Source: Bacillota bacterium (GTDB lineage Bacteria > Bacillota_C > Negativicutes > Sporomusales > Sporomusaceae). From it: 24,995 nucleotides of DNA. The position numbers and the translations under genes were made by a program. Every line of letters begins with the position of its first letter. The first letter of the stretch is position 1. The notes under the pieces were generated by a model that did no database searches, was not told where the DNA came from, and saw only the letters and a list, made by a program, of their open reading frames with translations. Below, piece after piece: positions 16,104 through 24,882 of the stretch. The stretch covers positions 1 through 24,995 of the forward strand of contig JAEZQV010000185.1 of assembly GCA_023441125.1 (NCBI GenBank), given 5' to 3'.

Positions 16104-17309
16104 TCAGGCCAGCATTTCAATAAAAGCCTTGATTCTTGTCAGTACCTGTCCGGTCGGCGGACCGACCTGGTAGGAGCCTTCCAGACTGATGCTGGGTATG
16201 CCTTTCTGACGAAAATACTCCCGGAACAATTCTTTGTCCACACTGGAAAAAGAGCAGCCGATATAGCCGTATAACAGTAAGCCGCGCGCTTTTATTTTGT
16301 CAAGTTGCTGTTCGATAAGTTCCCGCATATAGGTGCCGGCGCCGGCGGCATGATTGTCATAAATATAATGAACCAATGCCTCGACCGGCGGCACATCTTC
16401 GCGGTATTTTTTGAGCGGCACGTTCCTAAGTCCCAGCAAGGCACCGCCGGCCTGATCAATCGCTTCGTAAATACCAAACTCCTGCCCGGTGCCATACCCC
16501 CAGACCAGGGGAATAACCCGTTTTAGGTCAGCTGGATCTACCGGCGCCGTTGCGAGTTCCTGAATCAGTAAATCCACCGTTGCCTCAAATTCAGCCGGTT
16601 TGCCGAAATAGGTGGACAAACCGATATTTAACAGCAGAATGGTCGGCAGGCTGCGAATATAAAAAGGATGCTGCACTCTGAGGTCCAAGATTCTTTTGAT
16701 CTTGTCAATCAGCCGGTTTTTGCGCGCCACTTCCACTTTGAGCTTTTCTTCATTAATATAACGTTGGCCTGTCAGCCACTCGGTCACCCCATAGATCTGC
16801 TCTACAAAGAATTTTTTGAGCTGGTCCAGCCGCCGGCCGGCCACGCCGGGCGCCCGATAGATGCTTTCAATGCAGTAAACATCATAGCCTTCCTGCTTCA
16901 TGACCTCATAGGCCATGTTGTATGGCTCGCAGGCCGAGCTGGTGCCCAGAATGCGCTTAATGCTCGAGCCCCGGCGTTTATGCCACTGGCCGACCGTGCA
17001 TTTTACCATCGAGCAGGTTTCTACCGGAAACTGATAATAATCTTCGGCAATCTGCATGGCCTCCCGGTCGCTCAGCCGCCCCATTTCGCTAAAAACGGCC
17101 GGAATAGTGTCCAGCGAGTACAGCAGCGGCACCTCCCAGGCGCTGGCCCGGCACCAGATAGCATTTTGGCCGGCCTGGTAGGCCTGCTCGGCGTCGTAAA
17201 TATAGGACGCCGAGAGATCCAACAGTTTGCCTATCGCCGGGGAATAGCCATGAACCTCCTTGCTATATACCAGATAATCACGCTGGTTTTGCACTTCCTC
17301 GATCTGCAT
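16104..17309 (-). CDS. HgdB/double-cubane-type iron-sulfur protein (paralogue 3)
   Basis: The 401-residue protein has the shared cysteines Cys99, Cys104 (CSMVKC), Cys127 (SSACEPYN) and the C-terminal GYIGCSF. The cysteine of YACD in paralogues 1 and 2 is Leu here (YSLDTIP), so that position is not an essential cluster ligand. Its ATG at 17309 lies inside the end of the ATPase fusion gene, with a 32-base overlap in another frame, and AGGAGG is 11 bases upstream inside that gene. This overlap implies translational coupling, and so probably a fixed ratio, between the fusion protein and this subunit. Confidence 0.85.
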   Translation of the reverse strand: MQIEEVQNQRDYLVYSKEVHGYSPAIGKLLDLSASYIYDAEQAYQAGQNAIWCRASAWEVPLLYSLDTIPAVFSEMGRLSDREAMQIAEDYYQFPVETCSMVKCTVGQWHKRRGSSIKRILGTSSACEPYNMAYEVMKQEGYDVYCIESIYRAPGVAGRRLDQLKKFFVEQIYGVTEWLTGQRYINEEKLKVEVARKNRLIDKIKRILDLRVQHPFYIRSLPTILLLNIGLSTYFGKPAEFEATVDLLIQELATAPVDPADLKRVIPLVWGYGTGQEFGIYEAIDQAGGALLGLRNVPLKKYREDVPPVEALVHYIYDNHAAGAGTYMRELIEQQLDKIKARGLLLYGYIGCSFSSVDKELFREYFRQKGIPSISLEGSYQVGPPTGQVLTRIKAFIEMLA

Positions 17310-19326
17310 CAGCCACTACGCCTCCTCTTTCGCCCAGAACTTCGATAAAGGCTTCCAGGCGGGTCTTGAGCTGGCCCTGGTCGCTGGCCGAGTAATCCAC
17401 CGGCACTTCCAGCACAGGTATGCCCAGTTTTTGATAATGCCGGAAAAACTCGTGCTTGATCTGTCCGTAGCAGGGGCAGAACTTGAGATATACGTACAGG
17501 ATGCCGTCCACCTTGTATTCCTGGGCCAAATCGCCCGATATGGTAACCCGCTCCTGCAGCGGTTTCATCCGCGTGCACGGCGACTGGTCCAAATAGCCTT
17601 CGGCCAGTGCCTGGTAAGGATCGCCCTCCTCGCTGATCTGGAAACTGGCATTGCGCGAACCGGTGCAGTGGTCTTCAATTACTACCCGCGCGCCTACGGT
17701 GTCTTCGATTAACGCCAGCAGCCGCCGGTCACCGTCGGCCACAATGCCGCCCGCCATCATCAGCCGGATGGGTTTGGGACCTTCCGCCGGTACGGCTGTT
17801 AGTTTTTCGTAGATTTCTGTGTACAGTATCAACAGTTCAGCCGGCGGCAGGTAATAGTAAGCTTTGATCAGATCCAGAAAATCCTTGCCCTTGAGCGGCG
17901 GATTATCCCGCTTGCGCAAATCGGAAATTTGTTTGAGTACGCCGCGCACCTGGTTGTACAGCTTGATCTGTTCCCGTACGGCCTCCTCGCTGACAGTATT
18001 GCCTGACAGTCTTTCCAGATCTTCCTTAAAGTTGAGGATTTCCGTCCGGTAATAACCGCGGGAGGAATCCTTATGCCGCAGCCGGGGCAGAATGTAAATG
18101 TCGGTGGGGGCAAAGAAATCGCCAATGGCCTCGCCGACTTTTTTTATGCAGTCGCACGTATAGAAGGTATATACCTTATCCAGCGCTTTATATAAAGGAT
18201 CTCCTTCCTTAAAAGCTCCCAGGATGCTCTTGGTAAAATCGCAAAATACGCTTTGCGTGATTTGCTCGCCGCTGGCCACCACTTCGGTGTTGCCCATTTT
18301 GAACAGCCGCACCTGGTTTACACCGGCGGCATTAATGAGTTCCAGCGGGGTATAGGTGCACAAATACCCGACCTTCTTTTTGCCGTCGGCGCCGGTGATG
18401 ATGGTTTCCTGCTGTTTGGCGATCCGGTTTTCCAGTTCTGTCAAATCCAGCGAGAACCCGCTGCCGGCTGTCTGGGTGCCGTAAATCCCGGCGGCCTGAT
18501 AATTCTGGGCATGAATAGCAGCCCCCAGCGCACCGGCGTAAATAGCGTCCAGTTTAAATTCGCTGACCGGATGGTCTAAGAGGTCTTCAATGGCTTTCTT
18601 CATGCCAATGTTGTTGGCAACGCCGCCCGAGAAAGCCAGACCCGGTTCCAGACCGATCCGGCTCAGGAGATTGCGGACCCGGCGGGCGGTGGCCAGGTGA
18701 ATGCCCGCCGCGATATCTTCCTGGGTGGCGCCTTTGGCCCTGAGCGAAATAACTTCGGATTCGGCGAACACGACGCACTGGCTGCTGATTTCCGCAGGTT
18801 GGGTCGCCTGAATCGCCACCGGTCCGAGTTCACCTAAGTCCAAATCCAGCAGTTGGGCGACCTTTTCCAAAAACCGGCCGGTGCCGGCGGCGCATTTGTC
18901 GTTCATGACAAATTCCACTACCCGGCCGGTTTCCGGATCTACCTTTATGCCTTTGGAATCCTGGCCGCCGATGTCAATAATCGTCTTGATACCGGCGTCC
19001 AGGTAATGCGCGCCCATGGCGTGGCAGGAGATTTCGGTCACAATCTGGTGGGGTATTTCGGCAAACGCCATGGCCACCCGGCCGTAACCGGTCCCCACGA
19101 TGTAGCTGATATCCGCGCGTTTCAGCCCGGACAGTTCCAGCAGTTCCGCCAATAGTTCATCGGAGGTCTCCTGCATATCGATACCGGTGGGAGTCTGTAC
19201 CGTATACAGTTCGTCACCAGTCAGCAGCACCGCTTTACCGGTGCGCGAGCCGATATCAATGCCTACTACCGTGGCCCCGGTCAGTGCCGGTACCAGCTTC
19301 GCATCAATTACTTCCGCAATTTTCAT
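17278..19326 (-). CDS. Fusion of BadF/HgdC-type activating ATPase with an HgdB-like domain
   Basis: The 682-residue protein has two parts. Residues 1-280 form an ASKHA-fold ATPase of the BadF/BadG/HgdC family: GIDIGSRTGKAV (22-33), IIDIGGQDSK, Cys145 in MNDKCAAGTG, Cys184 in SSQCVVFAES and SGGVANN; the two cysteines should bridge a [4Fe-4S] cluster across a dimer. Residues of about 316-660 resemble HGD-D proteins: Cys323, Cys362 (VFCDFTKSILG), Cys391/393 (YTCDCIKK), Cys554, Cys584 and Cys617/619 (FCPCYGQ), ending in TRLEAFIEVL like the neighbouring paralogues. Thus reductase and iron-sulfur acceptor modules lie in one chain. The start has AGGAG 10 bases upstream, and HgdB paralogue 4 ends 22 bases before it. 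The second domain may be catalytic or an electron-relay or scaffold module. Confidence 0.87.
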   Translation of the reverse strand: MKIAEVIDAKLVPALTGATVVGIDIGSRTGKAVLLTGDELYTVQTPTGIDMQETSDELLAELLELSGLKRADISYIVGTGYGRVAMAFAEIPHQIVTEISCHAMGAHYLDAGIKTIIDIGGQDSKGIKVDPETGRVVEFVMNDKCAAGTGRFLEKVAQLLDLDLGELGPVAIQATQPAEISSQCVVFAESEVISLRAKGATQEDIAAGIHLATARRVRNLLSRIGLEPGLAFSGGVANNIGMKKAIEDLLDHPVSEFKLDAIYAGALGAAIHAQNYQAAGIYGTQTAGSGFSLDLTELENRIAKQQETIITGADGKKKVGYLCTYTPLELINAAGVNQVRLFKMGNTEVVASGEQITQSVFCDFTKSILGAFKEGDPLYKALDKVYTFYTCDCIKKVGEAIGDFFAPTDIYILPRLRHKDSSRGYYRTEILNFKEDLERLSGNTVSEEAVREQIKLYNQVRGVLKQISDLRKRDNPPLKGKDFLDLIKAYYYLPPAELLILYTEIYEKLTAVPAEGPKPIRLMMAGGIVADGDRRLLALIEDTVGARVVIEDHCTGSRNASFQISEEGDPYQALAEGYLDQSPCTRMKPLQERVTISGDLAQEYKVDGILYVYLKFCPCYGQIKHEFFRHYQKLGIPVLEVPVDYSASDQGQLKTRLEAFIEVLGERGGVVADADRGSAKPA

Positions 19327-19348
19327 TTTGTTTTCACTCCTCTTTAGT

Positions 19349-20557
19349 TTAAGCCAGCATCTCTACAAATGCCCTGATTCTTGTTAAAATTTGCCCCGTC
19401 GGCGGTCCTACCTGAAAGGTGCCTTCAATGTTTATGCTGGGAAAGCCTTTTTTATGGAAGTAGTCCCGCCACATCTCCCTGGCCACACTGCCGTAGGAGC
19501 AGCCCAGATAACCGTACAGGACCAAACCTCTGGCTTTGACTTTCTTCAATTCCTGTTCAATAACTTTCTGCACATAGATGGAAGCACCGGCTTCCTGATT
19601 GCCCAGCACATGCCGGGCCAACGCCTCCACCGGCGGCAAAGTCTCGTCATAGTTATTGAACGGATAGCCCCTAAATCCCAGCAAAGCGCCGCCGGCCTGA
19701 TCAATGGCTTCATAAATGCCGAATTCCTGGCCGGCGCTGCCGACCCACACCAGGGGAATCACCTTGGCCAGGTCATTTTTATCGATATGCGCCGCTGCCA
19801 GTTCCCTGATCAACTCATCTAATACCGCCTCATATTCCGCTGGTTTGCCAAAATAGGTATTCAAGCCGGTGAGCAAATAAATAGACGGCAGGCTGCGCAT
19901 ATAGTACGGATTTTTCACTCTTAACTCTAAGATTTTTCTTACTTTGGCAATCAGCCGGTTTTTGCGCTGAATTTCCACGCTTAACTTGTCTTCATCAATA
20001 TTTTTGCTGCCTGTCAGCCATTCTGCCGTTTCATGAATTTGCTCGATCAGAAACCGGACTAACTGCTCCAGTCGTTCCCCTTTTACGCCGGGGGCCCGGT
20101 ACACTACGTCGATGGCATGAACGTCATACCCTTCCCGCCGCATCAATTCCCAGGCCAGGTTATACGGCTCGCAGGCCACGCTGGCGCCGATAATCCGCTT
20201 GATGCCGCTGCCCCGGCGTTTATGCCACTGGCCGACCGTACATTTCACCATGGAGCACGTTTCCTGGGGAAACTGATAATAGTCCTCGGCGATGGTTACT
20301 GATTCCAGATCGCTTAACCGTCCCATCTCGCTGTACGCTACCGGAATAATACCGGACGCATACGCAAGGGGTATTTCCCAGCCGGTCGCCCTGGACCAGA
20401 CGGCGTTAATCCTGCCTGCGGCGTAGGCTTTCTCAGCATCCTCTACATAGTTAGTGGACAAATCCAGCAGCCGGCCAATGGCCGGTGAATAATGATGCAC
20501 TTCGTTTTTGCTATAGATCAGATAATCACGCGGACTCTGAATATCTTCAATGTCCAT
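19349..20557 (-). CDS. HgdB/double-cubane-type iron-sulfur protein (paralogue 4)
   Basis: The 402-residue protein keeps the shared cysteines Cys101, Cys106 (CSMVKC), Cys129 (VACEPYN) and the C-terminal GYLGCSY. It is the most divergent of the four: the YACDTIP segment reads YASGIIP, VETCS reads QETCS, there is a one-residue insertion near residue 18 (SKNEVHHYS) and one residue is missing before GLNTYFGKP. The ATG at 20557 has a modest GCGAGG upstream. It lies 35 bases after lipoprotein copy 5 and 22 bases before the fusion gene. The divergence suggests a different substrate or a distinct role in a hetero-oligomer. Confidence 0.85.
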   Translation of the reverse strand: MDIEDIQSPRDYLIYSKNEVHHYSPAIGRLLDLSTNYVEDAEKAYAAGRINAVWSRATGWEIPLAYASGIIPVAYSEMGRLSDLESVTIAEDYYQFPQETCSMVKCTVGQWHKRRGSGIKRIIGASVACEPYNLAWELMRREGYDVHAIDVVYRAPGVKGERLEQLVRFLIEQIHETAEWLTGSKNIDEDKLSVEIQRKNRLIAKVRKILELRVKNPYYMRSLPSIYLLTGLNTYFGKPAEYEAVLDELIRELAAAHIDKNDLAKVIPLVWVGSAGQEFGIYEAIDQAGGALLGFRGYPFNNYDETLPPVEALARHVLGNQEAGASIYVQKVIEQELKKVKARGLVLYGYLGCSYGSVAREMWRDYFHKKGFPSINIEGTFQVGPPTGQILTRIRAFVEMLA

Positions 20558-20592
20558 AATATAGCCTCGCTTTCCCGTGTCTTCCTGACTGC

Positions 20593-21618
20593 CTATATTT
20601 TGGCGTTAGGGTTAAATTCATTAGTAAAAATTTGCTCAGGTTTTACATCATTTTTGATTTCACCGAATTCCTTCAGCAAATCAAGCCAGACGGTGGCCGT
20701 CTCCGGCTGGATGATACCCTTGGGAGCAAAATAGCCGTTGCGCAGCAGTTTGGGATCAATATTGGCTCTTTTGACAGTAATATCAATGGCCTGCTGCTGA
20801 TTGGCATCCGCCCAGTCATTGGCTTTAGCCACTGCTTTGACAAAGCGTCTGACGACGTCCGGTTTTTCCTTAATGAATTTTTCCGAAAAATAGAAGGGAG
20901 TGCCGCCGCCGATCGTGCCGAACACATCATAATCGCTGAACAGGATTTTTAAGCCGCCGCGCGCCAGCAGGAAATTGGGGTTTTTATGGAACCCGGCCAC
21001 GTCGATATCCCCCTGTCTGAGCGCCTGTTCCAGATTGGCTTCCGGCATAATAACCACCTCAATCTTGCCTTTAGGTTCTGTTATGCCGTTTTTCTTTAAA
21101 TAAGCGTACGGCGTATATTCGTTGCAGCCGCCGATGGTGGGTATGCCCACCTTTTTCCCGACCATATCCCGGGCATTTTTAACCGGGCTGTTGTCCAGGG
21201 TTACAAAGACCATATGCGGTATTTCCCGGGTGGTTTCGGTGCCGGCTACTACCGCTTTTATTTTGGCGCCGGCGGAAATCCCGGCAATGGTTCTGTTAAT
21301 ATGCGCGGCGCCGACATCAATTTTTCCCGCCACTACGGAAGCAACCAGCTGCGGTGACGGTACCGCCCCGACATATTCAAGCTTAATGCCTTCTTCGGCA
21401 AAATATCCCAATTCCTCGGCAATCATATAGATATCCGGCCGGGTCACATCCGTGGGTGTCGGCACCCTGATTATATCCGGCTGTTTCGCCGCATTTTCCT
21501 TTACCGCCTGGGCAGTCTCCGGTTGCTTGGCGCAGCCAAACAGCACCAGCGACAAGACTGCCATTATGATTGCAGCCAAAGCCATTGCCGGCCGGCCGCG
21601 TTTTTCCCGCATGTTCAT
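20593..21618 (-). CDS. ABC substrate-binding lipoprotein, NMT1/TauA type (copy 5)
   Basis: The 341-residue exported lipoprotein has a basic MREKRGR start, a hydrophobic stretch and a likely lipidation Cys29 (LFGC). The family blocks are GAAHINRTIAGISAGA, GGCNEYTPYAY (Cys165), SEKFIKEKPDVV and FTNEFNP. GGAGG stands 7 bases before the ATG at 21618. It is the first gene after a hairpin-containing gap that separates it from the stand-alone activating ATPase, and it directly precedes HgdB paralogue 4. With the permease at 22732 it could form a second uptake system that borrows its ATPase from elsewhere. Confidence 0.88.
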   Translation of the reverse strand: MNMREKRGRPAMALAAIIMAVLSLVLFGCAKQPETAQAVKENAAKQPDIIRVPTPTDVTRPDIYMIAEELGYFAEEGIKLEYVGAVPSPQLVASVVAGKIDVGAAHINRTIAGISAGAKIKAVVAGTETTREIPHMVFVTLDNSPVKNARDMVGKKVGIPTIGGCNEYTPYAYLKKNGITEPKGKIEVVIMPEANLEQALRQGDIDVAGFHKNPNFLLARGGLKILFSDYDVFGTIGGGTPFYFSEKFIKEKPDVVRRFVKAVAKANDWADANQQQAIDITVKRANIDPKLLRNGYFAPKGIIQPETATVWLDLLKEFGEIKNDVKPEQIFTNEFNPNAKI

Positions 21619-21668
21619 GATATCGCCTCCGTGTTATAACGTATGGTAAATTTGCTGAGATAAGATGT

Positions 21669-21713
21669 ACTGAAATCTACAGAGGCTAAGAGCATTGTGT
21701 CCTAGCCTTCAGT
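21669..21713 (-). promoter_or_regulatory. Leader hairpin without T-tract, related to the attenuators of this region
   Basis: On the coding strand ACTGAA-GGCTAGGA pairs with TCTTAGCC and, after an 8-base bulge, TTTCAGT. A GGTCAG-CTGTTAAA-CTGAAGGCT stretch (21704-21726) closely matches ATCAG-TTGTTAAG-CTGAAGGCC near 13713. No T-tract follows, so this is not an intrinsic terminator; it may be an RNA-processing or protein-binding site, or a degenerate attenuator, between the ATPase gene and lipoprotein copy 5. Confidence 0.5.
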
Positions 21714-21752
21714 TTAACAGCTGACCGGCTATTGTCGGTTACTCTGGCCGGC

Positions 21753-22643
21753 TTAGCTTGCCGACGCCGACAAATCCTCTTTTTCTGCGGCAGCCGCCGC
21801 TAAGGTTTTCTGGGCAATGACCGCCCCGCCCAGCGCACCGGCGTAAATAGTGTCCAGTTTGACTTCACTGATGGCGTGGCCCAGCACTTCTTCCACCGCC
21901 TTTTTCATGCCGGCGTTATTGGCCACGCCGCCGGTAAATACCAGGTCCGGTTCCAGTCCGATCCGGTTGAACAGATTACGGATGCGGCGGGCGGTGGCAA
22001 TATGAATGCCGGCGGCAATATCGGCCCTTTTTTCGCCTTTGGCCTTCAGCGAAATGACTTCCGACTCGGCAAATACCACGCACTGGCTGCTGATATCGGA
22101 CGGCTTGGTGGCCTTAAGCGCTTCCCGTCCCAGGTCCTCGGTTGTTAGATCCAAAAGCTGCGCTACCTTTTCTAAAAAGCGGCCGGTGCCGGCGGCGCAT
22201 TTATCATTCATGATAAATTCCACGACCTTGCCGTTTTTGGGATCCACCCGGATGGCCTTGGAATCCTGGCCGCCGATATCTACGATCGACCGCACATTGG
22301 CATTGAGCACATGGGCCCCCATGGCATGGCAGGAAATTTCGGTAACGATTTTGTGGGGAATTTCGCCGAAATTAAGGGAAATCCGCCCGTAGCCGGTGCC
22401 GACAATGTATTGAATGTCGGCATGTTTAAAGTCCGTTTGCTTAAGCAGTATGCCAAACAGTTTGTCGGCGGTCTGCTGGGTAAATACAGCGGTCGGTGTA
22501 ATGGCGGTATAGAGTTTGCCGTCAGCCAGCAAAACTGCCTTGCCGGTGCGTGAACCGATATCAATACCGATCACCACGTCATTCGTTATGGTTGAAACCA
22601 ACTTCTTATCAAGTACTTCCGCAATTTTGTGCGTTACACTCAT
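21753..22643 (-). CDS. BadF/HgdC-type activating ATPase (stand-alone)
   Basis: The 296-residue protein has the ASKHA ATPase fold of 2-hydroxyacyl-CoA dehydratase activators and double-cubane protein reductases, which inject low-potential electrons on ATP hydrolysis. Seen are GIDIGSRTGKAV, VGTGYGR, VDIGGQDSK, Cys149 in NDKCAAGTG, Cys188 in SSQCVVFAES and TGGVANN; the two cysteines should ligate the dimer-bridging [4Fe-4S] cluster. It is a close paralogue of the first 280 residues of the fusion protein at 17278-19326. I chose ATG 22643 over the GTG at 22652 because AAGGAG is 8 bases from the ATG but abuts the GTG. It probably activates the separate HgdB paralogues. Confidence 0.9.
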   Translation of the reverse strand: MSVTHKIAEVLDKKLVSTITNDVVIGIDIGSRTGKAVLLADGKLYTAITPTAVFTQQTADKLFGILLKQTDFKHADIQYIVGTGYGRISLNFGEIPHKIVTEISCHAMGAHVLNANVRSIVDIGGQDSKAIRVDPKNGKVVEFIMNDKCAAGTGRFLEKVAQLLDLTTEDLGREALKATKPSDISSQCVVFAESEVISLKAKGEKRADIAAGIHIATARRIRNLFNRIGLEPDLVFTGGVANNAGMKKAVEEVLGHAISEVKLDTIYAGALGGAVIAQKTLAAAAAEKEDLSASAS

Positions 22644-22731
22644 GCCACTCACTCCTTATCTCATTATCCACTTTTAATAGTTATACCGGTCCACTTGCCG
22701 GCTGCGCCCTGCGCTCACGCCTTTGCTATGA

Positions 22732-23514
22732 CTACACATTCTCTACCGGACCTTTCCAGCGGGTAAGGTAGTTTTCCAGTCGGACAATCAGATAGTTGAC
22801 CGACATGCCCAGCATGATTAACAGCAAAATGCCGGCATACATTCTTTCTACCTCATACTTGTGCTGCGAATCAAAGATTAAAAATCCCAGACCGGCATTG
22901 GAGCCCAGCATTTCTGCCGCCACCAGAATAATAATGGACCGGGTGGCGCTTATTCTGAGGCCGGTAATAATGGCCGGCACGGCGGCCGGTAAAATAACCC
23001 GGACAAATAAGGCCAGCCGGGATATCGCCATGGAGCGGGCCGCCTTGACCAGAAGCGGATCCACCGTCTTCACGCCTTCAATGGTATTAATCAGGATCGG
23101 CCAGACCGAGCCCCAGAATATGATCCCGATTTTGGACAGTTCGCCCAGCCCAAAAACCAGGATAAAAACCGGATATAAGGCCAGCGTTGCCGTATTCCGG
23201 CAAATTTGCACAAGCGGATCGGCCACCCGTTCCACCCGTTTAAACCAACCCATAAAAATTCCCAGCGGGATGGCAACGGCCACTGCCAGCAGAAAGCCAA
23301 GCAGGGTGTGATGAAAACTGGCACCTGCGTGCTCAAGCAGTTCACCGGACAACGTCAGTTCCGCCAAACTCCGGACAACCTCGCTGAAGGCCGGCAGGCT
23401 GCGGGTATCAACATAGCCAAGGCCCGGCATAACCTGCCATAATAGCAGCACAATCCCAATTGCAACCGTTTTTTTAAAGAATTTCCAATACCCCGCCGGA
23501 AGTTTCAGTACCAT
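22732..23514 (-). CDS. ABC transporter permease, SsuC/TauC type
   Basis: The 260-residue membrane protein has about six hydrophobic segments and is of normal length for the nitrate/sulfonate/taurine permease family. The EAA loop reads AARSMAISRLALFVRVILP, followed by PAIITGLR; TRSIIILVAAEMLG and GLGFLIF are also typical. AAGGGGGT lies 7 bases before the ATG at 23514. It sits between the NifK-like gene and the activating ATPase, linking uptake to both reductase types. No ABC ATPase or binding protein directly adjoins it; the nearest binding protein is copy 5, one gene downstream. Confidence 0.88.
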   Translation of the reverse strand: MVLKLPAGYWKFFKKTVAIGIVLLLWQVMPGLGYVDTRSLPAFSEVVRSLAELTLSGELLEHAGASFHHTLLGFLLAVAVAIPLGIFMGWFKRVERVADPLVQICRNTATLALYPVFILVFGLGELSKIGIIFWGSVWPILINTIEGVKTVDPLLVKAARSMAISRLALFVRVILPAAVPAIITGLRISATRSIIILVAAEMLGSNAGLGFLIFDSQHKYEVERMYAGILLLIMLGMSVNYLIVRLENYLTRWKGPVENV

Positions 23515-23541
23515 ATAATCACCCCCTTTTTACATTTTTTC

Positions 23542-24882
23542 TTACCGGTTGCTAATCAAAGTACTCAGAATATCGGTAGCCAGCCGCAGGCCGCCGCGGT
23601 AGCCGGCATACGCCTGATCGGTCACCACCCGGTTGGTAACCGGATAGGTGACACTGAGAAAGCCGGCTTTAAATTCATTGGCCAGCGGCCGGTCCCAGGT
23701 ACTTCCCAGGACAAAAGCCGGGCTAAGCGGTAAGCCATACTCGTCGCTTTCCGCTGCTACCGCCGTCCGCACAGCCGCCGCAATCCGGCTTGTGTCCGTC
23801 TCGAAAATCAGCCTGGGTTGCAAATCAGGCGGCAGGGTGGCAAAGCGCGCGGCGACTTTGGCCTTGGCCTCGTCGTCCAGAATGTCGGTTACGGCCACCA
23901 GATAGGGAATCCAGCCAAAATCATCGGTCAGAAAGCGGGTAAGCGCATAGCTGTAGTTGGCGTCGCCCACCACGATGGCGAAACGCTGCAGGTCCAAGTC
24001 ATTATAGAGTTCGGCCACATACTGCAGATAGGCATAGTACCACTTTGTTTCCTCGGAAATTATTTCGGTCAGCCGGGTCTGATCCAGCGCAATGTGGCCG
24101 GCCAGTTCCCGCAAAAAGTTCTCCGTGGCTGCCGGCCCGATCGGCAGCGGCAGATTAATAGACGGAATGCCGTGAATTTCTTCAAAGGCCCGGGCGGCCC
24201 CCAGACCGTGCACCTCGGACAGCACCACATTCAAAGCCGCCTGGGAAGATGTTTTCAGGGAGTCAAGCGTATCAAACGGGCTGAAAAAGGTATTTACCTG
24301 TAACCCGGCCGCTTCCAGCAGCCGCTTTAATTCCAGGAGATTACCGCGCCAGAAAACATCCTGGGTGGGAACGACCCCAATCAGATTAATCTGATTGGGT
24401 ATAGTCGCCAGGCCCCTGACTACATACTGCTCAATCAGAGCCGTGAGCATCAAATCATATCCACCGGACGAATTCCCGCGAAAGCCGCCGGTTTCGGCCA
24501 CCACCACCGGTTTGCCCCCGGCCTGAAACCGTCCGGCCACCGACCGCACATCATCGCCAATGATGTCGGTCATACACCCGGTGATGACCGCGTACAAATC
24601 ACCGTCAACGATGGCCAAGGTACTGTCAATCTGCTCAGCCAGCCGGCTTTCGCCGCCAAAAATTACTTCCTTTTCCAGGATGTTGGTGCTAGGGGTAGCC
24701 CGTCCATTACAATAACTGGTGCCCCAGTAGCCGCTGCCGGACTTGGCCGCGCCGTCGGCCGCCGCCGCGCAGCCGGGAGCGGAATGCACGATCGGCACTA
24801 CCCGGTTCAAGGCATTTAACGTTACCAGCGCCCCGCCCAACGCACATTGGTACCGTGGTTTTTCAATAAAATTGCCGCTCAT
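23542..24882 (-). CDS. Nitrogenase-like protein, NifK/NifN-type beta subunit (copy 2)
   Basis: The 446-residue protein is a full-length homologue of the NifK-like protein at 3643-4983. Cysteines matching the P-cluster ligands are Cys13 (CALGGA), Cys38 (HSAPGC) and Cys103 (ITGCMTDIIGDD); Cys58 (SYCNG) is also shared. The cysteine in copy 1's PGQDVFCRGN is Trp here (PTQDVFWRGN). The C-terminus again has YPVTNR and GYRGG. Its ATG overlaps the TAA of the upstream NifD-like gene by one base (TAATG), a sign of tight translational coupling. The order here is D then K, opposite to the other pair. A catalytic or cofactor-scaffold role cannot be told apart from the sequence. Confidence 0.87.
   Translation of the reverse strand: MSGNFIEKPRYQCALGGALVTLNALNRVVPIVHSAPGCAAAADGAAKSGSGYWGTSYCNGRATPSTNILEKEVIFGGESRLAEQIDSTLAIVDGDLYAVITGCMTDIIGDDVRSVAGRFQAGGKPVVVAETGGFRGNSSGGYDLMLTALIEQYVVRGLATIPNQINLIGVVPTQDVFWRGNLLELKRLLEAAGLQVNTFFSPFDTLDSLKTSSQAALNVVLSEVHGLGAARAFEEIHGIPSINLPLPIGPAATENFLRELAGHIALDQTRLTEIISEETKWYYAYLQYVAELYNDLDLQRFAIVVGDANYSYALTRFLTDDFGWIPYLVAVTDILDDEAKAKVAARFATLPPDLQPRLIFETDTSRIAAAVRTAVAAESDEYGLPLSPAFVLGSTWDRPLANEFKAGFLSVTYPVTNRVVTDQAYAGYRGGLRLATDILSTLISNR

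Noticed and set aside
10304..20557. Classical 2-hydroxyacyl-CoA dehydratase amino acid fermentation cluster
   Set aside because: No CoA-transferase, 2-hydroxyacid dehydrogenase or acyl-CoA dehydrogenase genes are seen, and four paralogues plus binding lipoproteins do not fit that pathway.
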